From positions 8,252 through 72,251 of the forward strand of contig DATMGK010000045.1 of assembly GCA_035555595.1 (NCBI GenBank): a stretch of DNA of 64,000 nucleotides, read 5' to 3'. This document shows positions 34,298 to 43,291 of the stretch, piece after piece. Within the stretch, counting starts at the first letter, position 1. Each line of letters starts with the position of its first letter. Made by a program: the position numbers and the translations under genes. The notes beneath the pieces are model-generated. The model made no database searches. It was not told where the DNA came from and worked only from the letters and a program-made list of their open reading frames with translations. The stretch is from Croceibacterium_A sp035555595. GTDB lineage: Bacteria > Pseudomonadota > Alphaproteobacteria > Sphingomonadales > Sphingomonadaceae.

Positions 34298-34843
34298 GTG
34301 AGCAAGAAACCTTTCATGATCGGGTTGCTTGGGGTGCTGCTGGCCACCGGGGTGGCGGGCGGCGCATTGGCGGAAAACGCGCCACGTATTGCTAACGCTA
34401 CGTTTGACGGACTGGCAGAACGTCTGCTGGCCGAACACAATCGTGAGCGTGATCGCGCGGGCGTTCCTCGCCTTGCATGGAGCGATCGCCTTGCCGGGGA
34501 AGCCCAATCTTGGGCGGAAAATCTGGCGAATACCGGCACCTTCCAACACGCGAGCGAAAGCGAAAATCGCGGCGCTGGCGAGAATTTGTGGATGGGCACT
34601 GCCGGATATTTCGCCCCCGAATCGATGGTCGACGCCTTCGTGAAGGAACGGCAGTACTATCAGCACGGCACCTTCCCCAATGTGTCACGCACCGGCCGCT
34701 GGCAGGACGTGGGCCATTATACGCAGGTCGTATGGCGCGGTACGCGCGAAGTCGGCTGTGCCGTCGCGCAGGGTGTGGACAAGGAATACCTTGTCTGCCG
34801 CTACTGGCCCGCCGGCAACTGGCGCGGCGAAACGCCCTACTGA
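34298..34843 (+). CDS. Secreted CAP-domain (SCP/PR1) protein
   Basis: 181 residues starting with a GTG at 34298. Signal peptide MSKKPFMIGLLGVLLATGVAGGALA, cut after residue 25. CAP core: LLAEHNRERDRAGVPRLAWSDRLAGEAQSWAENLA, GAGENLWMG, the CAP1-like HYTQVVWRGTREVGCAV and CAP2-like YLVCRYWPAGNWRGE. Extracytoplasmic; bacterial CAP proteins have no agreed function. It interrupts the hemW and rdgB-rph genes, which face the other way, and so looks inserted into a conserved minus-strand run. Confidence 0.88.
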   Translation: MSKKPFMIGLLGVLLATGVAGGALAENAPRIANATFDGLAERLLAEHNRERDRAGVPRLAWSDRLAGEAQSWAENLANTGTFQHASESENRGAGENLWMGTAGYFAPESMVDAFVKERQYYQHGTFPNVSRTGRWQDVGHYTQVVWRGTREVGCAVAQGVDKEYLVCRYWPAGNWRGETPY

Positions 34844-34846
34844 TTT

Positions 34847-35473
34847 TCAGCTGAACTGATCGGCCACCAGTTTCGCAAACGCGTTGGCCCGGTGGCTGAT
34901 GCGGTGTTTTTCTTCCGGTTCGATCTCGGCAAAAGTCCGGTCGTAACCCTGCGGTACGAACAGCGGATCATAGCCAAAACCCTTGTCACCGCGCGGTGGC
35001 CAGATCAGCGTACCATCGGCGCGACCTTCATAGACCGCAGTTTCGCCATCAGGCCACGCCAGCGCCAGCACGCTGGTGAACCACGCATCACGCGGCGCAC
35101 CGGGCCCCTTGGCCTGCAACATGCCTTCGACTTTGCCCATGGCCATGAACCAGTCCCGGCCGGGTTCGCCTTCGAACCATTGTCGCTCAGCCCAGTCCGC
35201 CGTCCACACACCGGGCTTGCCGTCCAGCGCAGCAACCGAAAGGCCGCTGTCGTCCGCCAGCGCGGGCAGGCCAGACCCTTCGGCAGCGGCCTGCGCCTTT
35301 ATCAGCGCGTTGGCGACGAAGGTTTTCCCAGTTTCGGCCGGTTCCGGCAGGCCCAGCGATCCGGCTGAAAGGCACTCCAGCCCATAGGGGGCCAGAAGAG
35401 CGCCCATTTCCTTCAGCTTGCCCCCGTTATGCGTGGCGATCACCAGTTTGCCGGAACCGAGCCGCCGGGTCAT
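34847..35473 (-). CDS. rdgB: XTP/dITP pyrophosphatase (RdgB/HAM1)
   Basis: Removes non-canonical purine nucleotides (XTP, dITP, ITP) from the pool. 208 residues with KLVIATHNGGKLKEM, ALADDSGLSV, and FGYDPLFVPQGYDRTFAEIEPEEKHRISHRANAF. Start ATG overlaps the rph stop (ATGA), the standard rph-rdgB pair. Confidence 0.94.
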   Translation of the reverse strand: MTRRLGSGKLVIATHNGGKLKEMGALLAPYGLECLSAGSLGLPEPAETGKTFVANALIKAQAAAEGSGLPALADDSGLSVAALDGKPGVWTADWAERQWFEGEPGRDWFMAMGKVEGMLQAKGPGAPRDAWFTSVLALAWPDGETAVYEGRADGTLIWPPRGDKGFGYDPLFVPQGYDRTFAEIEPEEKHRISHRANAFAKLVADQFS

Positions 35474-36186
35474 CGACCAACGGCCTCCGCCTGCGCAGCA
35501 TAGATCCGCTCACAACCGATACGGGCGAGGCGCAGCAGCCGCAGCAGCCCTTCCTCGTCATAAGTCGCGCCCTCGGCAGTGGCCTGAACTTCCGCAATCC
35601 GGCCGCCTTCGATCAGCACGAAGTTGGCGTCCGCATCGGCAGAGCTGTCCTCGACATAATCGAGATCCAGTACCGGCACGCCCTGATGGATGCCGCAGCT
35701 TACAGCGGCGATCTTGGCCTCGATCGGATCTTCGGTGATCGCGCCCGATTTCATCAGCCCGTCCACTGCCAGCCTCAGGGCTACCCAAGCGCCGGAAATG
35801 GCCGCCGTGCGCGTGCCGCCGTCCGCCTGGATCACGTCGCAATCCAATACGATCTGCCGTTCGCCCAGCTTCGCCATATCTGTAACCGCCCGCAGCGAAC
35901 GACCGATAAGGCGCTGGATTTCCTGAGTGCGTCCGCTCTGCTTGCCCTTGGCCGCTTCACGCTGGCCGCGCGTGTGCGTGGCGCGGGGTAGCATGGAATA
36001 TTCGGCCGTTACCCAGCCTTGATTCTTGCCGCGCAGGAACGGGGGAACCCGCTCCTCCACACTGGCGGTTACCAGCACGCGGGTATCGCCAAAGCTGACA
36101 AGGACCGAACCTTCCGCATGGCGGGTGAAGCCGGTGATGATTTCGATAGCGCGCATTTCGTCGGGCGCGCGGCCGGAAGGTCTCAT
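35470..36186 (-). CDS. rph: Ribonuclease PH
   Basis: Phosphorolytic 3'-5' exoribonuclease trimming tRNA 3' ends. 238 residues from MRPSGRAPDEMRAIEIITGFTRHAEGSVLVSFGDTRVLVTASVEERVPPFL, with AEYSMLPRATHTRGQREAAKGKQSGRTQEIQRLIGRSLR and DCDVIQADGGTRTAAISGAW. Start at 36186 is canonical; the longer in-frame start at 36294 would run into divergent hrcA. Divergent promoter region 36187-36247 shared with hrcA. Confidence 0.95.
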   Translation of the reverse strand: MRPSGRAPDEMRAIEIITGFTRHAEGSVLVSFGDTRVLVTASVEERVPPFLRGKNQGWVTAEYSMLPRATHTRGQREAAKGKQSGRTQEIQRLIGRSLRAVTDMAKLGERQIVLDCDVIQADGGTRTAAISGAWVALRLAVDGLMKSGAITEDPIEAKIAAVSCGIHQGVPVLDLDYVEDSSADADANFVLIEGGRIAEVQATAEGATYDEEGLLRLLRLARIGCERIYAAQAEAVGR

Positions 36187-36247
36187 GAGGTGCTCCGTTC
36201 GGGAGTGCTTTCCCGTGGCCGCCGTAGCGACTAGATAAGCCGCTGTC

Positions 36248-37291
36248 ATGGCCTCTCCCCCTGTAAACGAACTGACGGAACGCGCCCGCGCCATTTTTCG
36301 CCTAGTGGTGGAAGGTTACATCGCCAGCGGCAGCCCGGTCGGCTCGAAAACTCTCTCGGCCGGGGGGACGATGAACCTTTCCCCTGCTTCGATCCGCTCC
36401 GTCCTTGGAGAGCTTGAGGCCTTGGGCCTTCTTGCCGCTCCGCACACCAGCGCGGGCCGTATGCCCACGGAGGTGGGCTTGCGGCTGTTCGTTGACGGCA
36501 TGATGCAGGTGGCGGAGCCAACTGCGGACGAGCGCGCCGCCATTGAACGCAGGCTGTCAGCCGCAGGCCCGATCGAGGCTGCGCTGGAGGCGACCAGCGC
36601 GGTGCTTTCCGACATATCCGGTGCTGCCGGCATGGTCATGGTTCCGCGTCGTGAGCCACGCCTTGCGCAGATGAATATCGTTCCGCTCGATCAGGGACGC
36701 GCTCTGGCGGTAGTGGTCGGAGAGGACGGATCGATCGAGAACCGCGTGATGCACCTCGCCCCAGGCACTTCCATTTCGGCGCTGCAGGAAGCGTCGAACT
36801 ATATCACGGCCCGTCTTGGCGGCCGCACCCTGGGCGAAGCTGCCGGGGCCATGCGAACCGAGATCGCGTCCGGCCGTTCGGCGCTGGACGAGGCGAGCCG
36901 CGATCTGGTGGAGCGGGGGCTTGCGGTGTGGAGCGAGGATGCCGCCGAACGTCCCGTGCTGATCGTGCGCGGCCAGTCCAAGCTGCTCGACGACACCGCG
37001 CTGAACGACATAGAGCGCGTCCGCTCGTTGATTGACGATCTGGAAGACAAGCAGGCAATCGCCGAACTGCTGGATCAGGCGCGCGATGCAGAAGCGACGC
37101 GGATCTTTATCGGGAGCGAGAACCGCCTGTTCGCGTTATCCGGTTCGTCGGTCATCGCTGCGCCCTATCGCGATCGGGAAGGCAGGGTGGTCGGAGTGCT
37201 GGGCGTTATCGGCCCCACGCGGTTGAATTACGCGCGGGTCGTGCCCATGGTGGATTTCACTGCCCGTTCGCTGGGCAGGCTGATTGGTTGA
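36248..37291 (+). CDS. hrcA: Heat-inducible transcription repressor HrcA
   Basis: Represses heat-shock operons by binding CIRCE (TTAGCACTC-N9-GAGTGCTAA); folding is monitored with GroEL. 347 residues: winged-helix N terminus (LTERARAIFRLVVEGYIASGSPVGSKTL; LSPASIRSVLGELEALGLLAAPHTSAGRMPTEVGLRLFVD) and the C-terminal domain with FIGSEN and GPTRLNYARVVPMVDFTA. Only a GAGTGCT half-site (36203-36209) is seen upstream, so autoregulation by CIRCE is not supported here. Followed by grpE. Confidence 0.95.
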   Translation: MASPPVNELTERARAIFRLVVEGYIASGSPVGSKTLSAGGTMNLSPASIRSVLGELEALGLLAAPHTSAGRMPTEVGLRLFVDGMMQVAEPTADERAAIERRLSAAGPIEAALEATSAVLSDISGAAGMVMVPRREPRLAQMNIVPLDQGRALAVVVGEDGSIENRVMHLAPGTSISALQEASNYITARLGGRTLGEAAGAMRTEIASGRSALDEASRDLVERGLAVWSEDAAERPVLIVRGQSKLLDDTALNDIERVRSLIDDLEDKQAIAELLDQARDAEATRIFIGSENRLFALSGSSVIAAPYRDREGRVVGVLGVIGPTRLNYARVVPMVDFTARSLGRLIG

Positions 37292-37305
37292 AAACCGGGA
37301 ATATC

Positions 37306-37872
37306 ATGATCGATAACGACAATCCGAAGGACGAAACCGTTGCGAAGGAACTCGCGGGCGTGCCCGAAGAACTGCTCGAAAAGGTAGCTGAAACCTCGCT
37401 GGAAGATGCGCTCAGCGTGCTGCGCGGCGATCTGGAAAAGGCGGAGCAGGAAGTGCTCTACGCCCGCGCCGAGGTGCAGAACGTGCGCCGGCGGATGGAA
37501 AAGGATGTGCAGGATGCGCGCGCCTACGCCGCCACCGGCTTTGCGCGTGACATCCTATCGGTCGCAGACAACCTCGCCCGCGCTCTCGATCACGTCCCCG
37601 CCGAATTGCGCGAAGACGAAAAGCTGAAGAACTTCCTTGCCGGTATCGAAGCCACGCAGCGCGAGATCGAAAAGGTCTTCGGCATGCACGGCGTCACCCG
37701 CATCGCCGCCAAGGGCCTGCCGCTCGACCCCAACCAGCATCAGGCCATGCTGGAAATTCCCACCAATGAAGCCGAACCGGGCACCGTGGTACAGGAAATG
37801 CAGGCCGGCTACATGATCAAGGACCGCCTGCTGCGCCCCGCAATGGTGGGAGTGGCCAAGAAGCCGGGTTAA
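37306..37872 (+). CDS. grpE: GrpE nucleotide exchange factor
   Basis: Exchanges ADP for ATP on DnaK. 188 residues from the ATG at 37306 (GGGA at 37296 upstream). Long helix (LEKAEQEVLYARAEVQNVRRRMEKDVQDARAYAATGFARDILSVADNLARALDH) and the beta-wing domain (FGMHGVTRIAAKGLPLDPNQHQAMLEIP...GTVVQEMQAGYMIKDRLLRPAMVGVAKKPG) are typical. An in-frame TTG at 37288 that overlaps the hrcA stop is an alternative start. Coupled with hrcA, but dnaK is 3.5 kb further on. Confidence 0.94.
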   Translation: MIDNDNPKDETVAKELAGVPEELLEKVAETSLEDALSVLRGDLEKAEQEVLYARAEVQNVRRRMEKDVQDARAYAATGFARDILSVADNLARALDHVPAELREDEKLKNFLAGIEATQREIEKVFGMHGVTRIAAKGLPLDPNQHQAMLEIPTNEAEPGTVVQEMQAGYMIKDRLLRPAMVGVAKKPG

Positions 37873-37897
37873 TCACTGCACATTCCCCTGATGTTTA

Positions 37898-37913
37898 AAA
37901 ACAGCGCTGTTTT
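37898..37913. promoter_or_regulatory. 16-bp palindrome after grpE
   Basis: AAAACAGCGCTGTTTT is a perfect palindrome, extended by TTT before and AAAA after. It lies 25 bases after the grpE stop and upstream of the low-GC GT87 gene. It can act as a weak terminator hairpin (T run on the distal arm) or as an operator; sequence alone does not decide. Confidence 0.45.
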
Positions 37914-37994
37914 AAAATGGCGCTGAAATATTCGTCGCGTTGACGCTATTCGCATAGCCGGATACCTGCAACGTTGCACTGGGGGGTGTTCTTG

Positions 37995-39200
37995 ATGGAG
38001 CTTTCAGTTCTCGCGGGTAGATGGAAGGTTAGATCTTCCATTTTGGTATTGGTATTTTCTGCCCTTGCTTTGGTATATCCGATATGGAAGATCTTTTTTG
38101 ATCAACATCCTGAAGTAGATTTCCGCGTCTTCTGGTTTGCCGGTTGGATGTGGAATCATGGTTTGGATCCATATACATCGGATTTTTTTGAACTCGGTAA
38201 TGCAAGCCTTCCTGACGGAAACAGGCTTTACCACTGGCTCTATCCACCCAATTGGGCGCTGATATGCAGCGCACTGGCCATTACCGACCTGCAAACCTCG
38301 CTTACAGTTTGGCGGTTGGTCGCGACATTGTTTTATATATTCGGTGCGGTCGCGCTGATCATGACTTTGACGCGCGAGTTCACAGCTTCGTTTCGACTGA
38401 TGCTTGCGTCATTCGGATGTGCTGCCGTGATGTGGTCGGATCCTGTCGCTGTAATACTCTCGGCCGGGCAGGTGTCGCCGCCCTTTGTCTATCTCGGTCT
38501 TGCATTAATCGTCTGTGGATACGTTGATCGAAAACATTGGCTGCTGACTGCGGGCTTGGTTTTCGTAGCCTTAAAGCCGCAAATAGGGGCGAGCCTTTAT
38601 ATCGCTTTTGCGCTTGTGCCGGAATTACGGCGGTCTGTCGTGGCAGCCGTCCTGATATCCGTTCTGCTAGCCCTGCCTCAGTTCCTCGCCCACGGACCGA
38701 TTACCTCAGTACTGGAATGGTTGGGGAACCTGCGAGTTTTCAATGAGGTCAACTCTCCGCTGACTTTGAGTGGACCGGGCCATCTGCTCGCTCGACTCAA
38801 CCTTCCCTTCCCGCAGTTTATCCAGCATCTGATGGTCATTGTCGTCGGTGGGATCGCGGGCCTTTTAATGAGGCGTGATAAGGGGCTGGCTGCGCTAGCA
38901 TTTCTATTTTCAGGGATATGCGCGCTGGTGCCGCTGCATAACTATGACTTTGCGATGCTTTTGCCAGCGACCGTTCTTGCCGTTTGCTTCCTGCCTGCGC
39001 GGTACGGTTTAGCGTTGATCGTCGCCATGTTGATTTTTACGCTACGACCGTCGTCAATCGAGAGCTTGTCGGGAATGCCCGTGATCCTCGGACAGTCCGG
39101 GGGCGTGATGTTAATGTCTGTGGCTGCACTTCTGCTGTTTGCGCTCTCCATCGCCTTGTTGCAAAACAACCAAAGGCCGTTCGTTCCAAATCCAGATTAA
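37995..39200 (+). CDS. GT87-like polytopic membrane protein, low GC
   Basis: A 401-residue protein with about ten membrane segments. The early loop HPEVDFRVFWFAGWMWNHGLDPYTSDFF followed by YPPNWALIC resembles DUF2029/GT87 mannosyl- or arabinofuranosyl-transferases that use polyprenyl-phosphate sugars, with the expected acidic residue near the first loop. Acceptor unknown. Base composition is below the neighbours (a hand count of 38101-38160 gives 28 G/C of 60), suggesting acquisition by transfer. Start at ATG 37995 (GGGG just upstream); GTG 37986 and TTG 37974 are possible. It sits between grpE and dnaK. Confidence 0.7.
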   Translation: MELSVLAGRWKVRSSILVLVFSALALVYPIWKIFFDQHPEVDFRVFWFAGWMWNHGLDPYTSDFFELGNASLPDGNRLYHWLYPPNWALICSALAITDLQTSLTVWRLVATLFYIFGAVALIMTLTREFTASFRLMLASFGCAAVMWSDPVAVILSAGQVSPPFVYLGLALIVCGYVDRKHWLLTAGLVFVALKPQIGASLYIAFALVPELRRSVVAAVLISVLLALPQFLAHGPITSVLEWLGNLRVFNEVNSPLTLSGPGHLLARLNLPFPQFIQHLMVIVVGGIAGLLMRRDKGLAALAFLFSGICALVPLHNYDFAMLLPATVLAVCFLPARYGLALIVAMLIFTLRPSSIESLSGMPVILGQSGGVMLMSVAALLLFALSIALLQNNQRPFVPNPD

Positions 39201-39228
39201 TCTGCAGCGCGCGGCCGGATCTCCAAAA

Positions 39229-39741
39229 TCAAAAATGGTCGCCGACCATGTCGATCTCTCTCACACCGCGCTTGCGGCGGGCGGCGTCGACAAGGCGGCG
39301 CAATTCTTCGCGGCGGGCCTGTGCGCCGGGGATATGGGGCAGGGTGAGATTGGCGGTGCGTGTGGTCTCGTCGCTTGACGCCAGGCTGATGGTGCCGATG
39401 CCGGCCACCTGGTTGAGCAGGCTGAAATTCATCCGAACGTCTTTCACGCGGTAAAGTTCGATTTCATCGATGCTTTTGAACACGATACCGCGCCGCACGA
39501 TCAGGCGTTCGTCGGTGAGCTGATAGTGCTCGCTCATTACCTGAAGCCACCGCGCCAACACCGCCAGCAAAGACAGACCTGTCAGGACAAGCGGCCATGC
39601 GCCCCAGTCACCTGCCGTCGCCACCGTCAAGACGATACCGGCAAGCCCGGCCACCAAGGTGCCCAGACCTGCTGCGGTGCCCCACAGCCAGCCCCCGAAA
39701 GACGAACGAAAACTGTCGCGCACTACGTCCATTTGGCCCAT
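39229..39741 (-). CDS. PH domain-containing membrane protein (bPH2, YdbT-like)
   Basis: 170 residues with two membrane helices (WLWGTAAGLGTLVAGLAGIVLTVATAG; WPLVLTGLSLLAVLARW) followed by a bacterial PH domain: YQLTDERLIVRRGIVFKSIDEIELYRVKDVRMNFSLLNQVAGIGTISLASSD. Function unknown. MDVVRDS at codon 4 is an alternative start. It stands alone in the stretch between grpE and dnaK. Confidence 0.8.
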   Translation of the reverse strand: MGQMDVVRDSFRSSFGGWLWGTAAGLGTLVAGLAGIVLTVATAGDWGAWPLVLTGLSLLAVLARWLQVMSEHYQLTDERLIVRRGIVFKSIDEIELYRVKDVRMNFSLLNQVAGIGTISLASSDETTRTANLTLPHIPGAQARREELRRLVDAARRKRGVREIDMVGDHF

Positions 39742-39877
39742 CCTTCCTGCGCACGGCTAGCACGACTGCGGCCTGCGCGCAGCAGCATTCATGAACGCTA
39801 GGCCGCCCGTGTGCCGCGACGGCTCGTGGAACTCTATTGGCGATACCGTCATTTCAAACAGTGAACGGAGAAAAATC

Positions 39878-40150
39878 ATGAATATTCGAATTCTGTCTGC
39901 ACCTGCTGTGCTCTTTGTTTCAGCAGTCGCTCTGGGCGGTTGCGCCGGTAATTACGCGGGTGAAGGCGCGCTGGCAGGTGCCGCGGTGGGCGCTGGTGTT
40001 GGCGCCGTGACCGATGCCGATATCGCTACTTCCGCTGCCGTTGGTGCTGCTGCGGGTGCGGTGGGCGGTGCGCTCATCGAGAAGAATGGCAAGTGCTATC
40101 GCCGTGACCGCGATGGGCGTGAATACGAGGTATCTTGCCGTCGCCGCTAA
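39878..40150 (+). CDS. Small glycine-zipper lipoprotein
   Basis: 90 residues. Signal peptide MNIRILSAPAVLFVSAVALGGC with lipobox LGGC, then a glycine-zipper-like segment rich in G-A-x-x-G (GEGALAGAAVGAGVGAVTD; AAVGAAAGAVGGALIEKNG), and a basic, cysteine-containing tail. RBS CGGAG 39866-39870. Such proteins associate with the outer membrane, as in the OmpA-anchored SlyB/YMGG families; exact role unknown. Confidence 0.8.
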   Translation: MNIRILSAPAVLFVSAVALGGCAGNYAGEGALAGAAVGAGVGAVTDADIATSAAVGAAAGAVGGALIEKNGKCYRRDRDGREYEVSCRRR

Positions 40151-40197
40151 TCACGTAGGCTCTGGTTGACTGGGCGGTGGGGCCAATTCTCCGCCGC

Positions 40198-40689
40198 CTA
40201 TTGCGCGCCCGGAAAGTTCACCAACAGATCATAGGTCTGCGGATCGCCGACCCCCGCCAGGCGATAGCCCTGCCGTAGCAGGAATGCATGGCGCACGATC
40301 TCAGCCTGCTGCTCGATGCCATATTTCTCAAGCTTCCACCCCGGCCTCAGGCTGTAGTCATATCGGCAGAACGGATGGCGATGCAGCAGCAGATACCAGT
40401 CGCCCCGTGATTGGGTCTGCCACACATGCGTCATCTCATGAATGAAATGACCCTGCCGCTGGGCGTTCATACCTGAAAAATCATCGCAATAGGCATCGCC
40501 AAGCGGATGAAAATGCAGGTGCCCGCGCGGAGCCATCGTGATGCGCCGGGGTTGCAGCGGAAAGAACTTGCGCCGCCGGATCGTGACGCGGGCATAGTCA
40601 ATCGCATTGCCGAACACACCGCGCGCCAGCGCGATCTCACCTTCGGTCAGGTGGCGTTCCCCGCCAACAGGGCAGATGGCGTCCACCAC
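40198..40689 (-). CDS. Vgr-related protein with HEMTH motif (possible metallopeptidase relic)
   Basis: 163 residues from a GTG at 40689. The segment GHFIHEMTHVWQTQSRGDWY contains HExxH (HEMTH), a zinc-peptidase-like motif, as in the 'vgr-related' proteins of sphingomonads. No third zinc ligand can be named with certainty. The longer ORF to 40761 would overlap the PCuAC stop; the GTG after AAGGG avoids this. Function unknown. Confidence 0.6.
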   Translation of the reverse strand: MVDAICPVGGERHLTEGEIALARGVFGNAIDYARVTIRRRKFFPLQPRRITMAPRGHLHFHPLGDAYCDDFSGMNAQRQGHFIHEMTHVWQTQSRGDWYLLLHRHPFCRYDYSLRPGWKLEKYGIEQQAEIVRHAFLLRQGYRLAGVGDPQTYDLLVNFPGAQ

Positions 40690-40708
40690 CGTCAGCGGGA
40701 AACCCTTA

Positions 40709-41188
40709 TCAGCGTTCGTCGCCAGCTGCGCGTACTTCGGCCGGGAAGCTGATCTTGTCACCGCCCACGAAAGTCAGCGTCACTTCCGCCGTTCCGCCAG
40801 CGGTCACGGTATCGGCCAGATTATTGGCCATCACATGCAGTCCGCCCGGTTCAAACTTCAGTTCCCCGTTGGCGGGAACATCTACCTGGAAAATTTCGTC
40901 CATCGAGGGGGCGTTGTTCCACGTGCCCATTTGATGCAGCACAGTGCTTTCCGAGCCTGCGACCGATGCGGCGCGAATCATGCGGTTCTGTCCGCTGTCG
41001 TTCTTCACCTCAAAATAAACGGCTGCCGGATTTCCGGCCACTGCCGGCAGCATGAGCCGGGCGTTGGTCACCGAAATCCCCTCGGGAGCGTCGGGTGACG
41101 CATCGGCCTGTTCGGGCGTTTCTCCGCAAGCTGCCAGCCCCACAGTGGCGATGCCGAGCACCGCCGCCATCCAGAACCCTGTTCTCAT
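40709..41188 (-). CDS. PCuA(C)-type periplasmic copper chaperone
   Basis: 159 residues; signal peptide MRTGFWMAAVLGIATVGLAAC with lipobox (Cys21). The Met/His copper site is visible as LHQM ... SMDEI ... GLHVMANN, corresponding to the HxxM-type ligands of PCuA(C), which delivers Cu(I) to cytochrome c oxidase. Precedes the HEMTH gene with a 19-base gap, and faces dnaK from the opposite strand. GGGGAGA upstream supports the 41188 start. Confidence 0.88.
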   Translation of the reverse strand: MRTGFWMAAVLGIATVGLAACGETPEQADASPDAPEGISVTNARLMLPAVAGNPAAVYFEVKNDSGQNRMIRAASVAGSESTVLHQMGTWNNAPSMDEIFQVDVPANGELKFEPGGLHVMANNLADTVTAGGTAEVTLTFVGGDKISFPAEVRAAGDER

Positions 41189-41235
41189 CTGCCGTCTCCC
41201 CGTGTTTTCGCGCATTTTTGTAGCTGCACGGCGCT

Positions 41236-41263
41236 CTTGTGCCAAGCCGAAGCGCCCCTATAT
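41236..41263 (+). promoter_or_regulatory. Candidate sigma-32 heat-shock promoter for dnaK
   Basis: CTTGTG at 41236-41241, 13-base spacer, CCCCTATAT at 41255-41263, close to the heat-shock consensus CTTGAA-N13-15-CCCCATNT, ending about 89 bases before the dnaK ATG. This is by-eye matching only. Confidence 0.55.
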
Positions 41264-41351
41264 CCGCCGCGTAATCGAGCCGCCGAGGGGTTTTGCCCAA
41301 TCGGGGAAGCCGACAGGCGGCGTCCAATCTGTGAAGGGATGTGGGGAAACC

Positions 41352-43268
41352 ATGGCCAAAGTAATCGGTATCGATCTGGGTACGACCAACAGCTGCGTTG
41401 CGGTGATGGACGGGGGCAAGCCCAAGGTCATCGAAAATTCGGAAGGTGCACGCACCACGCCGTCGATCGTCGCGTTCACCAAGGATGGCGAACGTCTGAT
41501 CGGTCAGCCCGCCAAGCGGCAGGCCGTTACCAACGGCGACAACACGGTGTTCGCGGTGAAGCGCCTTATCGGCCGCCGGTTCGACGATCCGGTGACGAAG
41601 AAAGATACCGAACTCGTTCCCTACACCATCGTGAAGGGCAAGAACGGCGATGCGTGGGTCCAGGCGGGCGGCGAAGACTATTCGCCCAGCCAGATCAGCG
41701 CCTTCATACTGCAGAAGATGAAGGAAACCGCCGAAAGCTATCTGGGTGAAACCGTTACCCAGGCGGTCATCACCGTTCCCGCATACTTCAACGATGCGCA
41801 GCGTCAGGCGACCAAGGACGCCGGTCAGATCGCGGGTCTTGAAGTGCTGCGTATCATCAACGAGCCGACGGCTGCCGCTCTCGCCTATGGGCTTGAGAAG
41901 AACGATGGCAAGACGATCGCGGTTTACGACCTTGGTGGCGGCACTTTCGACGTTTCGATCCTTGAGATCGGCGACGGCGTGTTCGAGGTGAAGTCCACCA
42001 ACGGCGATACTTTCCTCGGTGGTGAGGACTTTGACTCCAAGCTGGTCGAATGGCTGGCCGACAAGTTCAAGGCCAAGGAAAACATGGACCTGAAGACCGA
42101 CAAGCTCGCTCTTCAGCGCCTGAAGGAAGCGGCCGAGAAGGCCAAGATCGAGCTGTCCTCGACCGCGACCACCGAAATCAACCTGCCGTTCATCACCGCG
42201 CGCATGGAAGGCGGCAGCACCACGCCGCTGCACCTCGTGGAAACGGTGACGCGCGCCGACCTCGAAAAGATGGTCGCGGGTCTGATCGAACGCACCAAGG
42301 AACCGATGAAGAAGGCACTCGCCGATGCTGGCCTCAAGGCCAGCGACATCGACGATGTCGTGCTCGTCGGTGGCATGACCCGCATGCCCAAGGTGCGCGA
42401 GACGGTGAAGGAATTCTTCGGCAAGGAACCGCACACCGGCGTCAATCCGGACGAAGTCGTCGCCATGGGCGCCGCCATTCAGGCGGGCGTGCTGCAGGGC
42501 GATGTGAAGGACGTGCTGCTGCTCGACGTGACCCCGCTTTCGCTGGGTATCGAAACGCTGGGTGGCATCATGACCAAGATGATCGACCGCAACACCACGA
42601 TCCCGACCAAGAAGGCGCAGGTCTATTCCACTGCTGAGGATAACCAGCAGGCGGTGACGATCCGCGTGTTCCAGGGCGAACGTGAAATGGCGGCTGACAA
42701 CAAGCTGCTCGGCCAGTTCGATCTGGTCGGCATCCCGCCCGCGCCGCGCGGCGTGCCGCAGATCGAGGTGACGTTCGATATCGACGCCAACGGCATCGTT
42801 AACGTTCATGCCAAGGACAAGGGCACCGGCAAGGAACAGCAGATCCGCATTCAGGCTTCCGGCGGTCTTTCGGATACCGACATCGATCAGATGGTCAGGG
42901 ATGCCGAAAAGTTCGCTGACGAAGACAAGAAGCGTCGCGAATCGGCAGAGGCGAAGAACAACGCCGACAGCCTGGTTCACGCCACGGAAAAGCAGCTTCA
43001 GGAACACGGTGACAAGATCGATGCTGGCCTGAAGTCGGAAATCGAAACCGCGCTGGCGGAAACGAAGACCGCAATCGAAGGCGGCGATGTTGAAGCGATC
43101 AAGGCCAAGAGCCAGTCGCTGACGGATCTCGCCATGAAGATGGGTCAGCAGATCTATCAGCAGGAACAGGCTTCCGCCGCACCGGCCGAAGGCGAAGCGC
43201 CGCAGTCGGGTGACGAGGAAGTCGTGGACGCCGAGTTCTCCGAAGTGGACGAAGAGAACAAGGGCTGA
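41352..43268 (+). CDS. dnaK: Chaperone DnaK (Hsp70)
   Basis: ATP-dependent Hsp70. 638 residues, the E. coli length. MAKVIGIDLGTTNSCVAVMDGG at the start, PAYFNDAQRQATKDAGQIAGL, IAVYDLGGGTFDVSILEIGDGVFEV, VVLVGGMTRMPKVRETV and the substrate-binding domain LLLDVTPLSLGIETLGGIMTKMIDRNTTIPTKK; C terminus ends acidic EEVVDAEFSEVDEENKG as in most bacteria. The ATG at 41352 has GGGG upstream. Probably sigma-32 driven. dnaJ follows after a 74-base gap holding a hairpin. Confidence 0.97.
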   Translation: MAKVIGIDLGTTNSCVAVMDGGKPKVIENSEGARTTPSIVAFTKDGERLIGQPAKRQAVTNGDNTVFAVKRLIGRRFDDPVTKKDTELVPYTIVKGKNGDAWVQAGGEDYSPSQISAFILQKMKETAESYLGETVTQAVITVPAYFNDAQRQATKDAGQIAGLEVLRIINEPTAAALAYGLEKNDGKTIAVYDLGGGTFDVSILEIGDGVFEVKSTNGDTFLGGEDFDSKLVEWLADKFKAKENMDLKTDKLALQRLKEAAEKAKIELSSTATTEINLPFITARMEGGSTTPLHLVETVTRADLEKMVAGLIERTKEPMKKALADAGLKASDIDDVVLVGGMTRMPKVRETVKEFFGKEPHTGVNPDEVVAMGAAIQAGVLQGDVKDVLLLDVTPLSLGIETLGGIMTKMIDRNTTIPTKKAQVYSTAEDNQQAVTIRVFQGEREMAADNKLLGQFDLVGIPPAPRGVPQIEVTFDIDANGIVNVHAKDKGTGKEQQIRIQASGGLSDTDIDQMVRDAEKFADEDKKRRESAEAKNNADSLVHATEKQLQEHGDKIDAGLKSEIETALAETKTAIEGGDVEAIKAKSQSLTDLAMKMGQQIYQQEQASAAPAEGEAPQSGDEEVVDAEFSEVDEENKG

Positions 43269-43291
43269 TTGAGTCCTGATAGGACACCCCA

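Noticed and set aside
36187..36247. CIRCE operator upstream of hrcA
   Set aside because: Only a GAGTGCT half-site at 36203-36209 is present; the left TTAGCACTC arm and N9 spacing are missing.
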